Source: Herbaspirillum sp. alder98
Lineage (GTDB): Bacteria; Pseudomonadota; Gammaproteobacteria; Burkholderiales; Burkholderiaceae_D
Assembly (NCBI RefSeq): GCF_020179755.1
Contig: NZ_JAIUCY010000004.1
Coordinates: 186,001-250,000 of the forward strand
Length of the DNA stretch: 64,000 nucleotides
Direction: 5' to 3'
Position 1 is the stretch's first letter. Each line of letters begins with the position of its first letter. Shown here in pieces: positions 46,954 to 55,277 of this stretch. The notes beneath the pieces were generated by a model that had not been told where the DNA came from, ran no database searches, and saw only the letters and a program-made list of their open reading frames with translations. The position numbers and the translations under genes were made by a program.

Positions 46954-47466
46954 TCAAAGCGGCACCCGGACCTGCACCTCGACGGCTTTCTCGTCGAAGG
47001 CGATGCGGGTGGTGAACTTGGCGCGCTTCATCGGAAAGCGTGACTGGAAGTGCCGTACGTTGCCGGAGCCGGAAATGACCCGGCGTACGAATTGGTAGTA
47101 AGCATCCATATCGATGACATGGACTGCCAGGAAATAATCGTATTCGCCCGAGACAAAGTAGCACTGCATGACCTCGGCCTCCTTGGCCATGCGCTGCTCG
47201 AAGTCCTGCATGTGCTGGTCGGACTGGTTGTTGAGCGAGATCTCGAGGAAGGCCAGCATGCCATAGCCGAGCGCGAACGGATCGACCATCGCCACCTCGG
47301 CGCTGATGATGCCGGCCTCGCGCAGGTCTCGGATGCGGCGCAGGCAGGTAGGCTGCGAAATATGCAGTTTTTCGGCCAGCACGCGGGTCGATATCTGATT
47401 GTCTTTCTGCAGCATGTTGAGCAGTTTGCGATCAACCTTGTCGAGCGTATGGTGTTTAGCGGCCAT
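46954..47466 (-). CDS. Lrp/AsnC-family transcriptional regulator
   Basis: The 170-residue protein has an N-terminal helix-turn-helix (LDKVDRKLLNMLQKDNQISTRVLAEKLHISQPTCLRRIRDL) and a C-terminal RAM domain (MLAFLEISLNNQSDQHM, then EVMQCYFVSGEYDYFLAVHVIDMDAYYQFV). The start is ATG at 47466; an in-frame TTG two codons earlier is less likely. These regulators sense amino acids and form octamers. It is divergent from the LivK-type binding protein gene 205 bp away, which is a natural target. The longer N- and C-tails than in AsnC fit a betaproteobacterial Lrp subgroup. Confidence 0.9.
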   Translation of the reverse strand: MAAKHHTLDKVDRKLLNMLQKDNQISTRVLAEKLHISQPTCLRRIRDLREAGIISAEVAMVDPFALGYGMLAFLEISLNNQSDQHMQDFEQRMAKEAEVMQCYFVSGEYDYFLAVHVIDMDAYYQFVRRVISGSGNVRHFQSRFPMKRAKFTTRIAFDEKAVEVQVRVPL

Positions 47467-47671
47467 GGTCAAAAGAGGGGGTGAAATTTTTCGGCAGCAC
47501 TGTCAAAAAAAACTTGGCGAAGCCGAATCTTATGTTGTACCGTCTGCATTATTCAGAAAGTCGGGGACGAAAGCAAAGCGGGACGCCCAGCCGCCCGAAG
47601 CGCATCTGAATAAGGCTAGCGTAGTGAGACAAAACATTAAAAGTGGTCAATTCAATCTACAGAGGAATTTT

Positions 47672-48814
47672 ATGAAACTCAAGAGCGCAATTATTCCATT
47701 AACCGCTGCCATCGGAATGGCCTTCGCAGGTTCCGCGTTCTCGCAGGAAGTGATCAAGATCGCTCACGTCGGCCCCCTCTCCGGCCCCAACGCCCACATG
47801 GGCAAAGATAATGAAAACGGCGCCCGCATGGCCGTCGACGAATTGAACGCCAAGGGTTTCACCATCGGCGGCAAGAAGGTCAAGTTCGAACTGATCGGCG
47901 AAGATGACGCCTCGGATCCGAAGCAGGCCACTGCCGTCGCCACCAAGCTGGTCGACCAGAAGGTGTCTGCCGTGATCGGCCACCTGAATTCGGGCACTAC
48001 CATCCCTGCCTCCAAGATCTACAGCGACGCCGGCATCCCTCAGGTCTCGCCTTCGGCGACCAACCCCAAGTACACCCAGCAAGGCTTCAAGACAGCCTTC
48101 CGCGTGGTGGCCAACGATGCGCAGCTGGGCGCCGTGCTGGGCAAGTACGCCGTGCAGAAGCTGGGCACCAAGCAGATCGCCGTGATCGACGACCGCACCG
48201 CCTACGGCCAGGGCGTGGCTGAAGAATTCGCCAAGGGCGCACAAGCTGCCGGCGGCAAGATCGTTGGCAAGCAGTTCACCAACGACAAGGCGACCGACTT
48301 CAACGCCATCCTGACCTCGATCAAATCCAAGAAGCCTGAAGTCGTGTTCTTCGGCGGCATGGACGCGGTTGGCGGCCCGATGCTGCGCCAGATGAAGCAA
48401 CTGGGCATCACTGCCAAGTTCATGGGCGGCGACGGCATCTGTACCGGCTCGCTGCCGGGCCTGGCTGGTGACGGCCTGGGCGAAGACCAGGTGGTCTGCG
48501 CCGAAGCCGGTGGTGTGGACGAATCCGGCAAGAAGGGCATGGACGATTTCCGTGCCGAGTACAAGAAGAAGTTCGGCATCGACGTGGTCTATAACGCCGC
48601 CTACGCCTACGACGCCACCATGACCGTGGCTGACGCCATGGCCAAGGCCGGTTCGGCCGATCCGAAGAAGTACCTGTCCTCGCTGGCCAAGATCAGCCAC
48701 AAGGGCGTGACCGGCACCATCGCCTTTGACGCCAAGGGCGACATCAAGGACGGTTCGCTGACCCTGTACACGTACAAGGGCGGTCAACGCACGCTGCTGG
48801 CTGTGACCAAGTAA
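47672..48814 (+). CDS. Branched-chain amino acid ABC transporter substrate-binding protein (LivK type)
   Basis: The 380-residue periplasmic binding protein has a signal peptide (LKSAIIPLTAAIGMAFAGSAFSQ). The LivJ/K fold begins VIKIAHVGPLSGPNAHMGKDNENGARMAVDELN and has the ligand-loop motif NPKYTQQGFKTAFRVV. The start is fixed by AGAGGAAT eight bases before ATG 47672; the open frame reads further upstream without a start signal. Membrane and ATPase subunits are not adjacent, and those at the window start are 45 kb away, so the partner is unknown. Expression is probably high: the codon choice is strongly biased (AAG, ATC, GGC). The divergent Lrp-type gene is the likely regulator. Confidence 0.93.
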   Translation: MKLKSAIIPLTAAIGMAFAGSAFSQEVIKIAHVGPLSGPNAHMGKDNENGARMAVDELNAKGFTIGGKKVKFELIGEDDASDPKQATAVATKLVDQKVSAVIGHLNSGTTIPASKIYSDAGIPQVSPSATNPKYTQQGFKTAFRVVANDAQLGAVLGKYAVQKLGTKQIAVIDDRTAYGQGVAEEFAKGAQAAGGKIVGKQFTNDKATDFNAILTSIKSKKPEVVFFGGMDAVGGPMLRQMKQLGITAKFMGGDGICTGSLPGLAGDGLGEDQVVCAEAGGVDESGKKGMDDFRAEYKKKFGIDVVYNAAYAYDATMTVADAMAKAGSADPKKYLSSLAKISHKGVTGTIAFDAKGDIKDGSLTLYTYKGGQRTLLAVTK

Positions 48815-48907
48815 TCAATCAGTAACGGCCCGGCTTGGTCTGCCAACGGCAGGCGAAGCCGGGAAACGCTGCAGTTGCTGCCGTGTAGTGATTAGTGATT
48901 GCAAAAG

Positions 48908-48939
48908 AAAACGCCCGATGATTGCTCATCGGGCGTTTT
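48908..48939 (+). terminator. Terminator after the LivK-type gene
   Basis: AAACGCCCGATGA and TCATCGGGCGTTT form a perfect stem with a TTGC loop, with A- and T-rich sides. It is 93 bp after the stop codon. Confidence 0.85.
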
Positions 48940-48990
48940 GCATGGGGACCTGTCAAAGACAGGGTACTGCTGGCTGGTTTTCTTGCGAGC

Positions 48991-49022
48991 GAAGTTGAAC
49001 TCACGGCCTCGTGTTCAACTTC
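48991..49022. repeat. Isolated 10-bp inverted repeat
   Basis: GAAGTTGAAC and GTTCAACTTC enclose a 12-nt loop that can itself pair ACG with CGT. There is no T-run. It sits between the LivK terminator and the end of the next minus-strand gene. Confidence 0.5.
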
Positions 49023-49073
49023 CCCGACTGGTTTCTTCGATCCAACTGGCTGATCACTGATCGTCGATAGTCG

Positions 49074-49400
49074 TCAGCGGGAGAGCGCCTTTTCCAGCGC
49101 TGCCTTGTTCATCCCTGAGCGACCACGCAGATTTCGAAAGCGTGCCTCTGCGTACAACTGCGTATAAGTCCGGCCTCCGGCCCCTTTGTGGGACCTTAAG
49201 CCGCCTCGCCTGGACGACGAAATATCATCCAGCGAAGTCTTGCTGGCCGTCTTAGACTCGCCGTTGCGCGCCCGCTCCTTGTTGACGGTACGCGCTGCGA
49301 TTTCCTCAGCCTGCTTCTCGTTACCGGTTCGCTTGAGCACGCCAGCCTTGACATGTTCAAACTGGCGCTCTCGCTTGCTGCTCCAGGCTGCCTGCGGCAT
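49074..49400 (-). CDS. Small basic protein, Rho-N-like C-terminus (often annotated plasmid stabilisation)
   Basis: The 108-residue, very basic protein has two recognisable parts. The N-terminal part is SSKRERQFEHVKAGVL followed by AEEIAARTVNKERARNGES, as in ChaB/plasmid-stabilisation-like small proteins. The C-terminal tail, GGRTYTQLYAEARFRNLRGRSGMNKAALEKAL, looks like a Rho N-terminal SAP-like helix pair. Such proteins are common in chromosomes of stress-tolerant proteobacteria, and no toxin partner is adjacent. It is monocistronic on the minus strand. Function unknown; nucleic acid binding is a reasonable guess from the charge and the SAP-like end. Confidence 0.7.
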   Translation of the reverse strand: MPQAAWSSKRERQFEHVKAGVLKRTGNEKQAEEIAARTVNKERARNGESKTASKTSLDDISSSRRGGLRSHKGAGGRTYTQLYAEARFRNLRGRSGMNKAALEKALSR

Positions 49401-49549
49401 GATGGCCTCCGCTTTCTGGTGATCGGAGACATCATGTTAGCCGGCGATGCCGCCCGGCACTATCCGACGGTCGCTGATGTTGATGTAGGAGCCAGGCGCA
49501 GGCGTTGCCAGCAAAGACCTACATCTCACCCAGACGCACTGTTAATAAA

Positions 49550-49783
49550 TTAGAAACGCCGCCGCGGGTATTCCACCTCGAAATCACGCTCCATCGACTC
49601 CAGCACTTCGCGGTAAGCCTGATGAAAGACAATGCCGGCCCAGGCGATGCCGAGGATGCTCTCGCCAGCGGCGCCCGGCGGATGGGGCAGGAACTCCATG
49701 CCCCCCGCGTACTGGGGATGCGCTTGCAAGCGGCGGTTCATCTCCACGATGTAGCCGTCTTCACTTACTTTTTTCCTGGTCAT
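49550..49783 (-). CDS. Hypothetical protein, 77 residues
   Basis: I do not recognise this family. The protein is soluble and begins MTRKKVSEDGYIVEMNRRL. The middle is proline-rich and aromatic (GGMEFLPHPPGAAGES) and a helical end follows (GIVFHQAYREVLESMERDF). GGGAGCC lies about six bases before the ATG as a ribosome site. It follows another small hypothetical gene by 24 bp on the same strand, so the two form a small operon. Confidence 0.6.
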   Translation of the reverse strand: MTRKKVSEDGYIVEMNRRLQAHPQYAGGMEFLPHPPGAAGESILGIAWAGIVFHQAYREVLESMERDFEVEYPRRRF

Positions 49784-49807
49784 GGCTGGCTCCCTGTCAG
49801 TCCCGAC

Positions 49808-50068
49808 TTATTCATCGATACCATTTTGCGCTTCGATCTCTTCTTCGATGAGAGTCTTGACCGCGCCCACGACCTCCGGCTCGCCAAAGCCGGCGCGCTG
49901 AAAACTTCCGGCCAGATGGCCCTTGGGCGAGTCATCGCGACTGATGTCGGCGTTCCAGTTGATGGTATCGCCCAGGGTAAACCGGGCGACATAGCTATAT
50001 TTCTCGCCACCGACTTCGCGGGTGTAGTCGGCACTGAAGCTCCTGAATTGTTCGGTGTTGTGCGGCAT
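49808..50068 (-). CDS. Hypothetical protein, 86 residues
   Basis: I do not recognise this family. The protein is acidic and reads like a small alpha/beta domain: SFSADYTREVGGEKYSYVARFTLGDTINWNADIS. An acidic helical tail (VVGAVKTLIEEEIEAQNGIDE) follows. It begins with ATG 50068, with GGAG at a good distance. It is first in a two-gene operon with the 77-residue protein and is divergent from a membrane protein gene across a 176-bp AT-rich region. Confidence 0.6.
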   Translation of the reverse strand: MPHNTEQFRSFSADYTREVGGEKYSYVARFTLGDTINWNADISRDDSPKGHLAGSFQRAGFGEPEVVGAVKTLIEEEIEAQNGIDE

Positions 50069-50244
50069 GTCTGCTCCATTTCTTATTGAATAAGCACGCC
50101 CCTGATAATTATTATTAAATTAACATTTCGGCGTCATAGGTGGGTATGACCATGAAGATGCCATGAAATTCGATTCCACACGGAAACAATCTTCAAATAG
50201 GTTAACCGGAGGAGCACCAAACCTTTAGCGAAGGTGCGGGTCCA

Positions 50245-50793
50245 ATGCTCAACATCAAATCGACCGAAAGCCCTGACACCATGAAAAAAATGATGCATGC
50301 CTTCGGCATCGTGCACAGCGTGATCGCCATCCTGTTTGCCCTGGGCGCGATCGCCCTCATCGTCATTGCCGCACGCATGGGCTTCATGGCGGTGATGGAT
50401 GGTCTCGGCTTGCCGCAGGCCCAGGCCCTGATCGAAGCCATCGGCATCCTGGCAGCAGCCGTGGTGGCGTTTCAGATCGCCGAGACCATTACAGAAGAAG
50501 AAGTCGTGCGCGACGCCAACATCAGCGCGCCGACCCGGGTACGCCGCTTTCTCTCGCGTTTTTTTGTGGTGGTGATCGTGGCCTTGGCCATTGAAGGGCT
50601 GGTGGCCACTTTCCGCGCGGTGCACGAAGACCTTGAGCAGCTGTTATATGCCGGTGCGCTGCTGGCCGGCACGGGCGTGTTGCTCACTGGATGGGGCTTG
50701 TTCGTTCACCTCAATCGCTCGGCCGAAGAGCTGGAACCTGACGCCATGGCCGAGGCCAAGCGCGAAGACAAGAAGATCGACAAACAGGATTGA
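50245..50793 (+). CDS. Hypothetical membrane protein, 182 residues
   Basis: Four hydrophobic segments are visible, at about residues 19-45 (FGIVHSVIAILFALGAIALIV), 60-75, 103-120 (FFVVVIVALAIEGLVATF) and 130-152. The tail is charged (AEELEPDAMAEAKREDKKIDKQD). The protein is probably an inner-membrane protein with cytoplasmic ends. I do not recognise a family. The first ATG is at 50245; a second one, 36 bases later (MKKMMHAFG), would also give an intact first helix. The next gene is convergent, 21 bp away. Confidence 0.65.
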   Translation: MLNIKSTESPDTMKKMMHAFGIVHSVIAILFALGAIALIVIAARMGFMAVMDGLGLPQAQALIEAIGILAAAVVAFQIAETITEEEVVRDANISAPTRVRRFLSRFFVVVIVALAIEGLVATFRAVHEDLEQLLYAGALLAGTGVLLTGWGLFVHLNRSAEELEPDAMAEAKREDKKIDKQD

Positions 50794-50814
50794 ACGTACC
50801 AGCACGGCCAGCGA

Positions 50815-52002
50815 TCAGGTTGCTGCCATGGCGAACTCGAAGACGGTTTCCTGATCGGTGGAACGCACGTCCAGCCGGGCACCGTGAGAGCGGGCGATTT
50901 CCGCCACGATGAACAGGCCCAGCCCCAGGCCGCGGTGCCTGTCATTGCCATTGCCACGCCAGAAAGGCTTGAAAAGCTGGCCCAGCTTGTGTTCCGCAAT
51001 GGCTGGCCCGCCGTTGGATACTGCCAGGTGGAACTGGCCGTCTCCCCACTCGACGTTGACGTGTACCGGCAGGCTGACGTCGCCGTGCGTCAGTGCATTT
51101 TTCAGCAAGTTGGACAGCACCTGCTCAATGCGACGAGGCTCGCAGAGCAGGCTCCCTGGATTCTTGACGTCGAGCGTAATGATGCATTGGGGATAAGCCA
51201 TGCGCAGTTCGCCGACCACCTGTTCGAAGCGCTCGGGCAAATCAACGCACGGTTCCAGTGTCACGAGCATGCCCTCCCCCATGCGTCCGCGGGCGAAATC
51301 TCCGACGTCCTCCATCAAGGCATCGATACGATGAGCGCTGCGGCGAATTCGTTGCACGGTCGCCCGCACGGCCTCTGGCAGCTCTTGCCGCAGCAGCGCC
51401 GAGGTACCCAATACGATGGCAGTGAGGGGGTTGCGCACATCGTGACCGAGAATGGCCACGAACTGTTCGCGCAGTTCCGCGGTTTCACGCTCTCCCAGCA
51501 AGGCATCACGCGCGGCGAGCAATTCGGCCTCGCTATGGAGCTGGCGTGAAATCAATTCGGCAAACAGGTTCAGACTGGCGGTGATGCCCGATGCAGATAA
51601 CGGCAAGGGTCGCGGATCCAGGCCACACAGGGTGCCAAAGTATTCACCATCGGGGCGAAATAGCGGCACCGAAAAATAACTTTGAAACCCGTAGATCCGG
51701 GGCGTGTGGTGATTCCGGTATTGTTCATTCTCGGCCACGTGATCGATCACGATAGCAGCCTGGGTATCTCGCACCTGTTCGCACAGTGTGGTCGTGACAT
51801 CGAGCTGGTCGCCGATCTGGAGTCCGAACGACAGTTTGTCGAGCACGGCGCACGTTGTCCAGGAATTGGCCGTCACCCGCGCAACGCAGACGAAGCCCAG
51901 GCCCGTCATGGCGGCCACCGCCTCGAGAATGGTTGGAACGGCGCCGATCTGCTGGATGTTACGGATATCGGCACTGATGGCTGGGTCGGGAATGGAGGAC
52001 AT
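50815..52002 (-). CDS. Cytosolic sensor histidine kinase with GAF domain
   Basis: The 395-residue kinase has no membrane helix. Residues about 15-160 form a GAF domain (IPVL-like start at AVPTILEAVAAMTG, then FQSYFSVPLFRPDGEYFGTLCGLD). A HisKA domain with the phosphorylated His in ILGHDVRNPLTAI follows, and then a HATPase_c domain with the N box (QVLSNLLKNALTHG) and G boxes (GLGLGLFIVAEIARSHG). A cytosolic GAF kinase senses a small molecule, light through a bilin, or redox state. No cysteine pattern typical of a phytochrome is clear. No response regulator gene is adjacent, so it is an orphan. Confidence 0.9.
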   Translation of the reverse strand: MSSIPDPAISADIRNIQQIGAVPTILEAVAAMTGLGFVCVARVTANSWTTCAVLDKLSFGLQIGDQLDVTTTLCEQVRDTQAAIVIDHVAENEQYRNHHTPRIYGFQSYFSVPLFRPDGEYFGTLCGLDPRPLPLSASGITASLNLFAELISRQLHSEAELLAARDALLGERETAELREQFVAILGHDVRNPLTAIVLGTSALLRQELPEAVRATVQRIRRSAHRIDALMEDVGDFARGRMGEGMLVTLEPCVDLPERFEQVVGELRMAYPQCIITLDVKNPGSLLCEPRRIEQVLSNLLKNALTHGDVSLPVHVNVEWGDGQFHLAVSNGGPAIAEHKLGQLFKPFWRGNGNDRHRGLGLGLFIVAEIARSHGARLDVRSTDQETVFEFAMAAT

Positions 52003-52171
52003 GGAATTTCGGGCTGGCTCAACAGTGTTTATCGTAGCATCCTGCGGCGGTTTTTACCGCGCCCGTCCGTGCCGGCCCTTTCGGATCGACTCTCCTAACT
52101 GGACACAGCACGGAACTGCTCTTCATCGGCATACACCTATAGGTTCATTTTCCATAACCGTAGGAGATTCC

Positions 52172-52510
52172 ATGGCCAATTACATCGCAGCAAACGGACT
52201 TCCCGGTGGGATCGCCGCCGCTGTCATTGACGATTCCGCTTTGAAGAACAAGGGCACCAACGACATCCTCAACGACATCGCCAGCGGTCGCGTATCAGAG
52301 GGGGGGAAAGCGATGGCGGGTGAAGAGCTGCAGCGCCGTCTTGATAGCGGTGAAATCGGCCAGAACCTGTCCCCGGACGAAAAGGAAGAAGTGCAGAAGC
52401 TGCTCGACAGCATGAAGAAGGGCGACATCTCGCCCGATGGCGCCCAGCGCCTGCAGCAGCTGTTACAGCCGAGTGCGACAGCGGGTCACGATTCAGACGA
52501 CATCCGATAA
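52172..52510 (+). CDS. Hypothetical small soluble protein, 112 residues
   Basis: The start ATG 52172 has AGGAG eight bases upstream. The protein is hydrophilic and helical, with two similar halves around DILNDIASGRVSEGGKAM and VQKLLDSMKKGDISPDGAQRL. I do not recognise a family, and no signal peptide or membrane segment is seen. It is the last gene before the tRNA-Thr integration locus, and a perfect hairpin follows it. Confidence 0.6.
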   Translation: MANYIAANGLPGGIAAAVIDDSALKNKGTNDILNDIASGRVSEGGKAMAGEELQRRLDSGEIGQNLSPDEKEEVQKLLDSMKKGDISPDGAQRLQQLLQPSATAGHDSDDIR

Positions 52511-52540
52511 GCAATAAGTATCGGCTCGCCAGCGTAAGCT

Positions 52541-52567
52541 CCGCCTGATCTGACATGGATCAGGCGG
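52541..52567 (+). terminator. Hairpin after the 112-residue gene
   Basis: CCGCCTGATC and GATCAGGCGG form a perfect 10-bp stem with a 7-nt loop, 30 bp after the stop. The T-run that follows is weak. Confidence 0.65.
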
Positions 52568-52681
52568 GGATCTTGTGCTTTTGGGTGATGCTTCGTGGGA
52601 TTGCGCGGTGTGATCCGGCTTTATATGCGCACTGGTTGATGGGCAAGGTGCCTGCCTTGAACTCGCCAGTGTCTTGCGCTG

Positions 52682-52762
52682 GAAGAAGAAAAAAGAAAGC
52701 GCTATAATTCCGCTCCTTCAGCTGATGTAGCTCAGTTGGTAGAGCAACTGATTCGTAATCAG
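52682..52762. repeat. Left 81-bp direct repeat (attL side): tRNA-Thr promoter and 5' half
   Basis: This copy is identical over 81 bp to 55071-55151. It carries the TATAAT box (52703-52708) and nucleotides 1-42 of the tRNA (52721-52762). It ends after the anticodon stem, where the sequence switches to the mobile element (GTGTCGCG). Confidence 0.92.
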
Positions 52763-52825
52763 GTGTCGCGCTTCAGTGAAGCCCGGCAACGAGTTCGGCG
52801 GTTACGACAATCCCGATTTCAATGA

Positions 52826-52851
52826 AAAAGCCCGCGCAAGCGGGCTTTTTT
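52826..52851 (+). terminator. Terminator at the left end of the element
   Basis: AAGCCCGC and GCGGGCTT with a GCAA loop are followed by six T. A degenerate second copy of the same unit, including its upstream GATTTC, lies about 55 bp further on. It would end any transcript from the severed tRNA promoter. Confidence 0.85.
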
Positions 52852-52914
52852 GCGACTTCCGGCCATCCAGATTTCGATAAACAAAGCTCGCGTAAGCGGC
52901 TTTATTTATTACGA

Positions 52915-53442
52915 TTATGCGGCTAGCTGCACTGAGCCCGGTACTGGGTCAAGTGGCAGAAAATTATCACCGACCTCTTTGACAAGCTGAAAACCGCGAG
53001 CGTAGTAATTTGACAAAGCTGCTGGATGATCCAAGCTACAAGTGTGCAGCCAAATTTCGGTAACGCCGAAAGAAAACCCATATGCCAGCACCGACTCCAG
53101 CGCCGCTCGGCCCATACCTCTTCCCTGAAACTGCGGTAGTAGACCGAAATTAACGATCTCTATTGCATCATCGGTACGCTTTAACTCCAAATACCCCACT
53201 GTAGTTGAACCTAACTGAATCTGCGAAATTCGGATATTAGGTTGGCCTAGGTATGCTTCCCATGCATGCTGGTTCCAGCAAACCCGATAAATATTCCAGT
53301 AGTGTGGCTCACCGACTTCCGCGTATAAGGCCGCACACAATTGCGCGTTCCGTAGAGGGATAATTAATAGCTTCGTTGTCAAAGCAGCTCGCCTTAACAA
53401 ATAGTCACTTTGATTTATCTTTAAGTATGTTGTCTTGATCAT
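52915..53442 (-). CDS. GNAT-family N-acetyltransferase carried by the element
   Basis: This is a single GNAT domain of 175 residues from ATG 53442 (MIKTTYLKINQSDY); a start nine codons earlier at 53469 is possible. The acetyl-CoA-binding motif is FGLLPQFQGRGMGRAALESVLAYGF, with the Q/RxxGxG/A core QGRGMG. The C-terminal strand and helix LHTCSLDHPAALSNYYARGF include the usual catalytic tyrosine region. It is AT-richer than the chromosomal genes and uses rare codons, consistent with arrival on the element. It sits where an accessory (cargo) gene would be expected, between the recombinase end and the left attachment site. The substrate is unknown. Confidence 0.82.
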   Translation of the reverse strand: MIKTTYLKINQSDYLLRRAALTTKLLIIPLRNAQLCAALYAEVGEPHYWNIYRVCWNQHAWEAYLGQPNIRISQIQLGSTTVGYLELKRTDDAIEIVNFGLLPQFQGRGMGRAALESVLAYGFSFGVTEIWLHTCSLDHPAALSNYYARGFQLVKEVGDNFLPLDPVPGSVQLAA

Positions 53443-53546
53443 TTCCGGGCCTATGCGAACTTTTCCCATCGCGCTTGAAGCGCATTGATCTTGTGTGACA
53501 ACGCATGCTTATCAGTTCCATCTCAATTGAGTAGCGAACTCAGCCC

Positions 53547-54467
53547 TCAACTGGAAGGCAATATCATCGAAGGCAAATTTGCGGCAAATACAGAAAGGTA
53601 ATGTTGCGAAAAATGAGCGTAGCGTCGCACCATATCGAAGGATTCCCACCCACCAAGTTCCTGCAAAGCCAGAAGCGGCGTGCCGCTCTGCACATGCCAA
53701 CTCGCCCAAGTATGGCGTAAATCGTGCCACCGAAAATCCTGAATCCCGGCGCGCTCCAATGCTTGGTACCAAGCAGCCGTACTAGCCTGGATGATCTTGT
53801 TTCCTCTGCAAGTAAAAACGTAGACTGGGTGTGCACCGTGTCGAGCCAACAGCACGCGCATCGCGTCCTCATTCAAGGGGATAGTTTGAGGATTGGGGAT
53901 GCCACGTGAGGCCCAATAGCTTTTCCTGTTAAAACGGGCCTCCTCCAAGTTCTTAGAGACATACTTGCTGATGTAGCTGGCGATGCGGTGAGCGGTGTTG
54001 CGGCCACGTGGCCTAGTGAAATCAGCATTGCCATTGTCCTTTCCAACGACTCGACGCCACATAGAGCGAATCAAGTTCCAGCTTCTTACACGCATTCCGT
54101 GTTCATTCTTGAGCCATGCAGGAAATTGCTGACATGCGATATGCACATGTAACGCGCCTCGCTGGTGGACTTCCAAGGTGGCGACATAGTGGAACTCGCC
54201 CAGGCTGCGCAGACGTTCCCTGAATGCCTTAAAGTCAGCCTTGACGCGGGCATAGTCGGTCATGCATTCCCGATAGGTCAGAGTGAGCGAACAATCAGCC
54301 TCCAGCATCTTCGCCAGCCTGCGCACTTTTGTCTTTGCGCGACGAGCTGCGGCAATGCGTGCCTTCTCATGATCACCTTCGCCACGTTTGGTAGTTTCCG
54401 CCGCTTCTGTTGCGTGACCGAATATCTGCCCGTCGCTATATGTTTCGTAGCTCTCATCTAGGAACAC
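53547..54467 (-). CDS. Chimeric protein: HUH rolling-circle replication initiator fused to tyrosine recombinase C-terminus
   Basis: In the 306 residues from GTG 54467, the first part is an HUH Rep. It has LTLTYRECMTDYARVKADF (61-79), the metal-binding HVH at 107-109 in GALHVHI, and the catalytic YxxKY pattern at 165-169 (ASYISKYVSK). From about residue 196 (IPLNEDAMRVLL) it is the C-terminus of a phage integrase: HDLRH with Arg251, GGWE at 272-275 and the nucleophile Tyr283 in RRYAHFS. The first catalytic Arg of tyrosine recombinases, normally further N-terminal, is missing. The frame is open upstream to 54705 with Rep-like sequence (ALGSYFAGTDAIRWKTLTV) but no ATG, GTG or TTG. The true start is therefore uncertain or lost. 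It is a natural fusion or an in-frame deletion scar. Confidence 0.8.
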   Translation of the reverse strand: MFLDESYETYSDGQIFGHATEAAETTKRGEGDHEKARIAAARRAKTKVRRLAKMLEADCSLTLTYRECMTDYARVKADFKAFRERLRSLGEFHYVATLEVHQRGALHVHIACQQFPAWLKNEHGMRVRSWNLIRSMWRRVVGKDNGNADFTRPRGRNTAHRIASYISKYVSKNLEEARFNRKSYWASRGIPNPQTIPLNEDAMRVLLARHGAHPVYVFTCRGNKIIQASTAAWYQALERAGIQDFRWHDLRHTWASWHVQSGTPLLALQELGGWESFDMVRRYAHFSQHYLSVFAANLPSMILPSS

Positions 54468-54878
54468 TTCTACGCCCTTCGGAAATTCCGTTACTGTCAG
54501 CGTCTTCCAACGGATTGCGTCTGTCCCTGCGAAATAGGAGCCAAGAGCCCCTTGAAGATTTGCATTGGCGGTAGCCTTGTCTATACTCGTCGTAAGTACA
54601 ATTTCCCCTAAAGATTGGTTGTGTGAGCCCGGCAGCGTTGGCGCGCTGATCCGGGTATTTTTACGTCCATCGAAACCCTGTTTAAAACCACTGGATAAAG
54701 TCGATTACCACACGCCACCAGCTGCCGCAAAAACGGTCTTTTTTCTCATTTTCCTTAAGTGTTCTAGGTACAAGTCTAGGCGCTCGCTTCGCTCGCGCCG
54801 TCCTCGCAAGCTGCGGGCGGCGCGCTCAGCAGCGCCCTTCCTCCAAAGCATCCAGCACCACCGGCGTCATATCGCCGC
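54468..54878. other. Control region of the element (411 bp)
   Basis: The right-hand two thirds contain direct repeats of GCTCGC around 54782-54796, GGCGC/GCGCC arms at 54779-54799 and a tandem CTAGG. This is the place to look for the rolling-circle origin. The left third is an open frame continuous with the Rep part of the chimera and is probably its decayed N-terminus. No other gene is supported. Confidence 0.5.
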
Positions 54879-55185
<307 letters not shown>

Positions 55186-55190
55186 TTTAT

Positions 55191-55222
55191 AAGGCTTCCA
55201 GGCTTACGCCTGGAAGCCTTTG
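55191..55222 (+). terminator. Terminator of tRNA-Thr
   Basis: AAGGCTTCCAGGC and GCCTGGAAGCCTT form a perfect 13-bp stem with a TTAC loop. TTTGTG follows. Confidence 0.9.
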
Positions 55223-55277
55223 TGCTATTCAAATCGCCTTTCGGCTCTCACGAAAGCAAAATCTCTACGCCCCAAAT

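Noticed and set aside
52721-52762. A second functional tRNA-Thr gene
   Set aside because: Only nucleotides 1-42 are present; the sequence changes to element DNA after the anticodon stem, so no acceptor or T arm can form.
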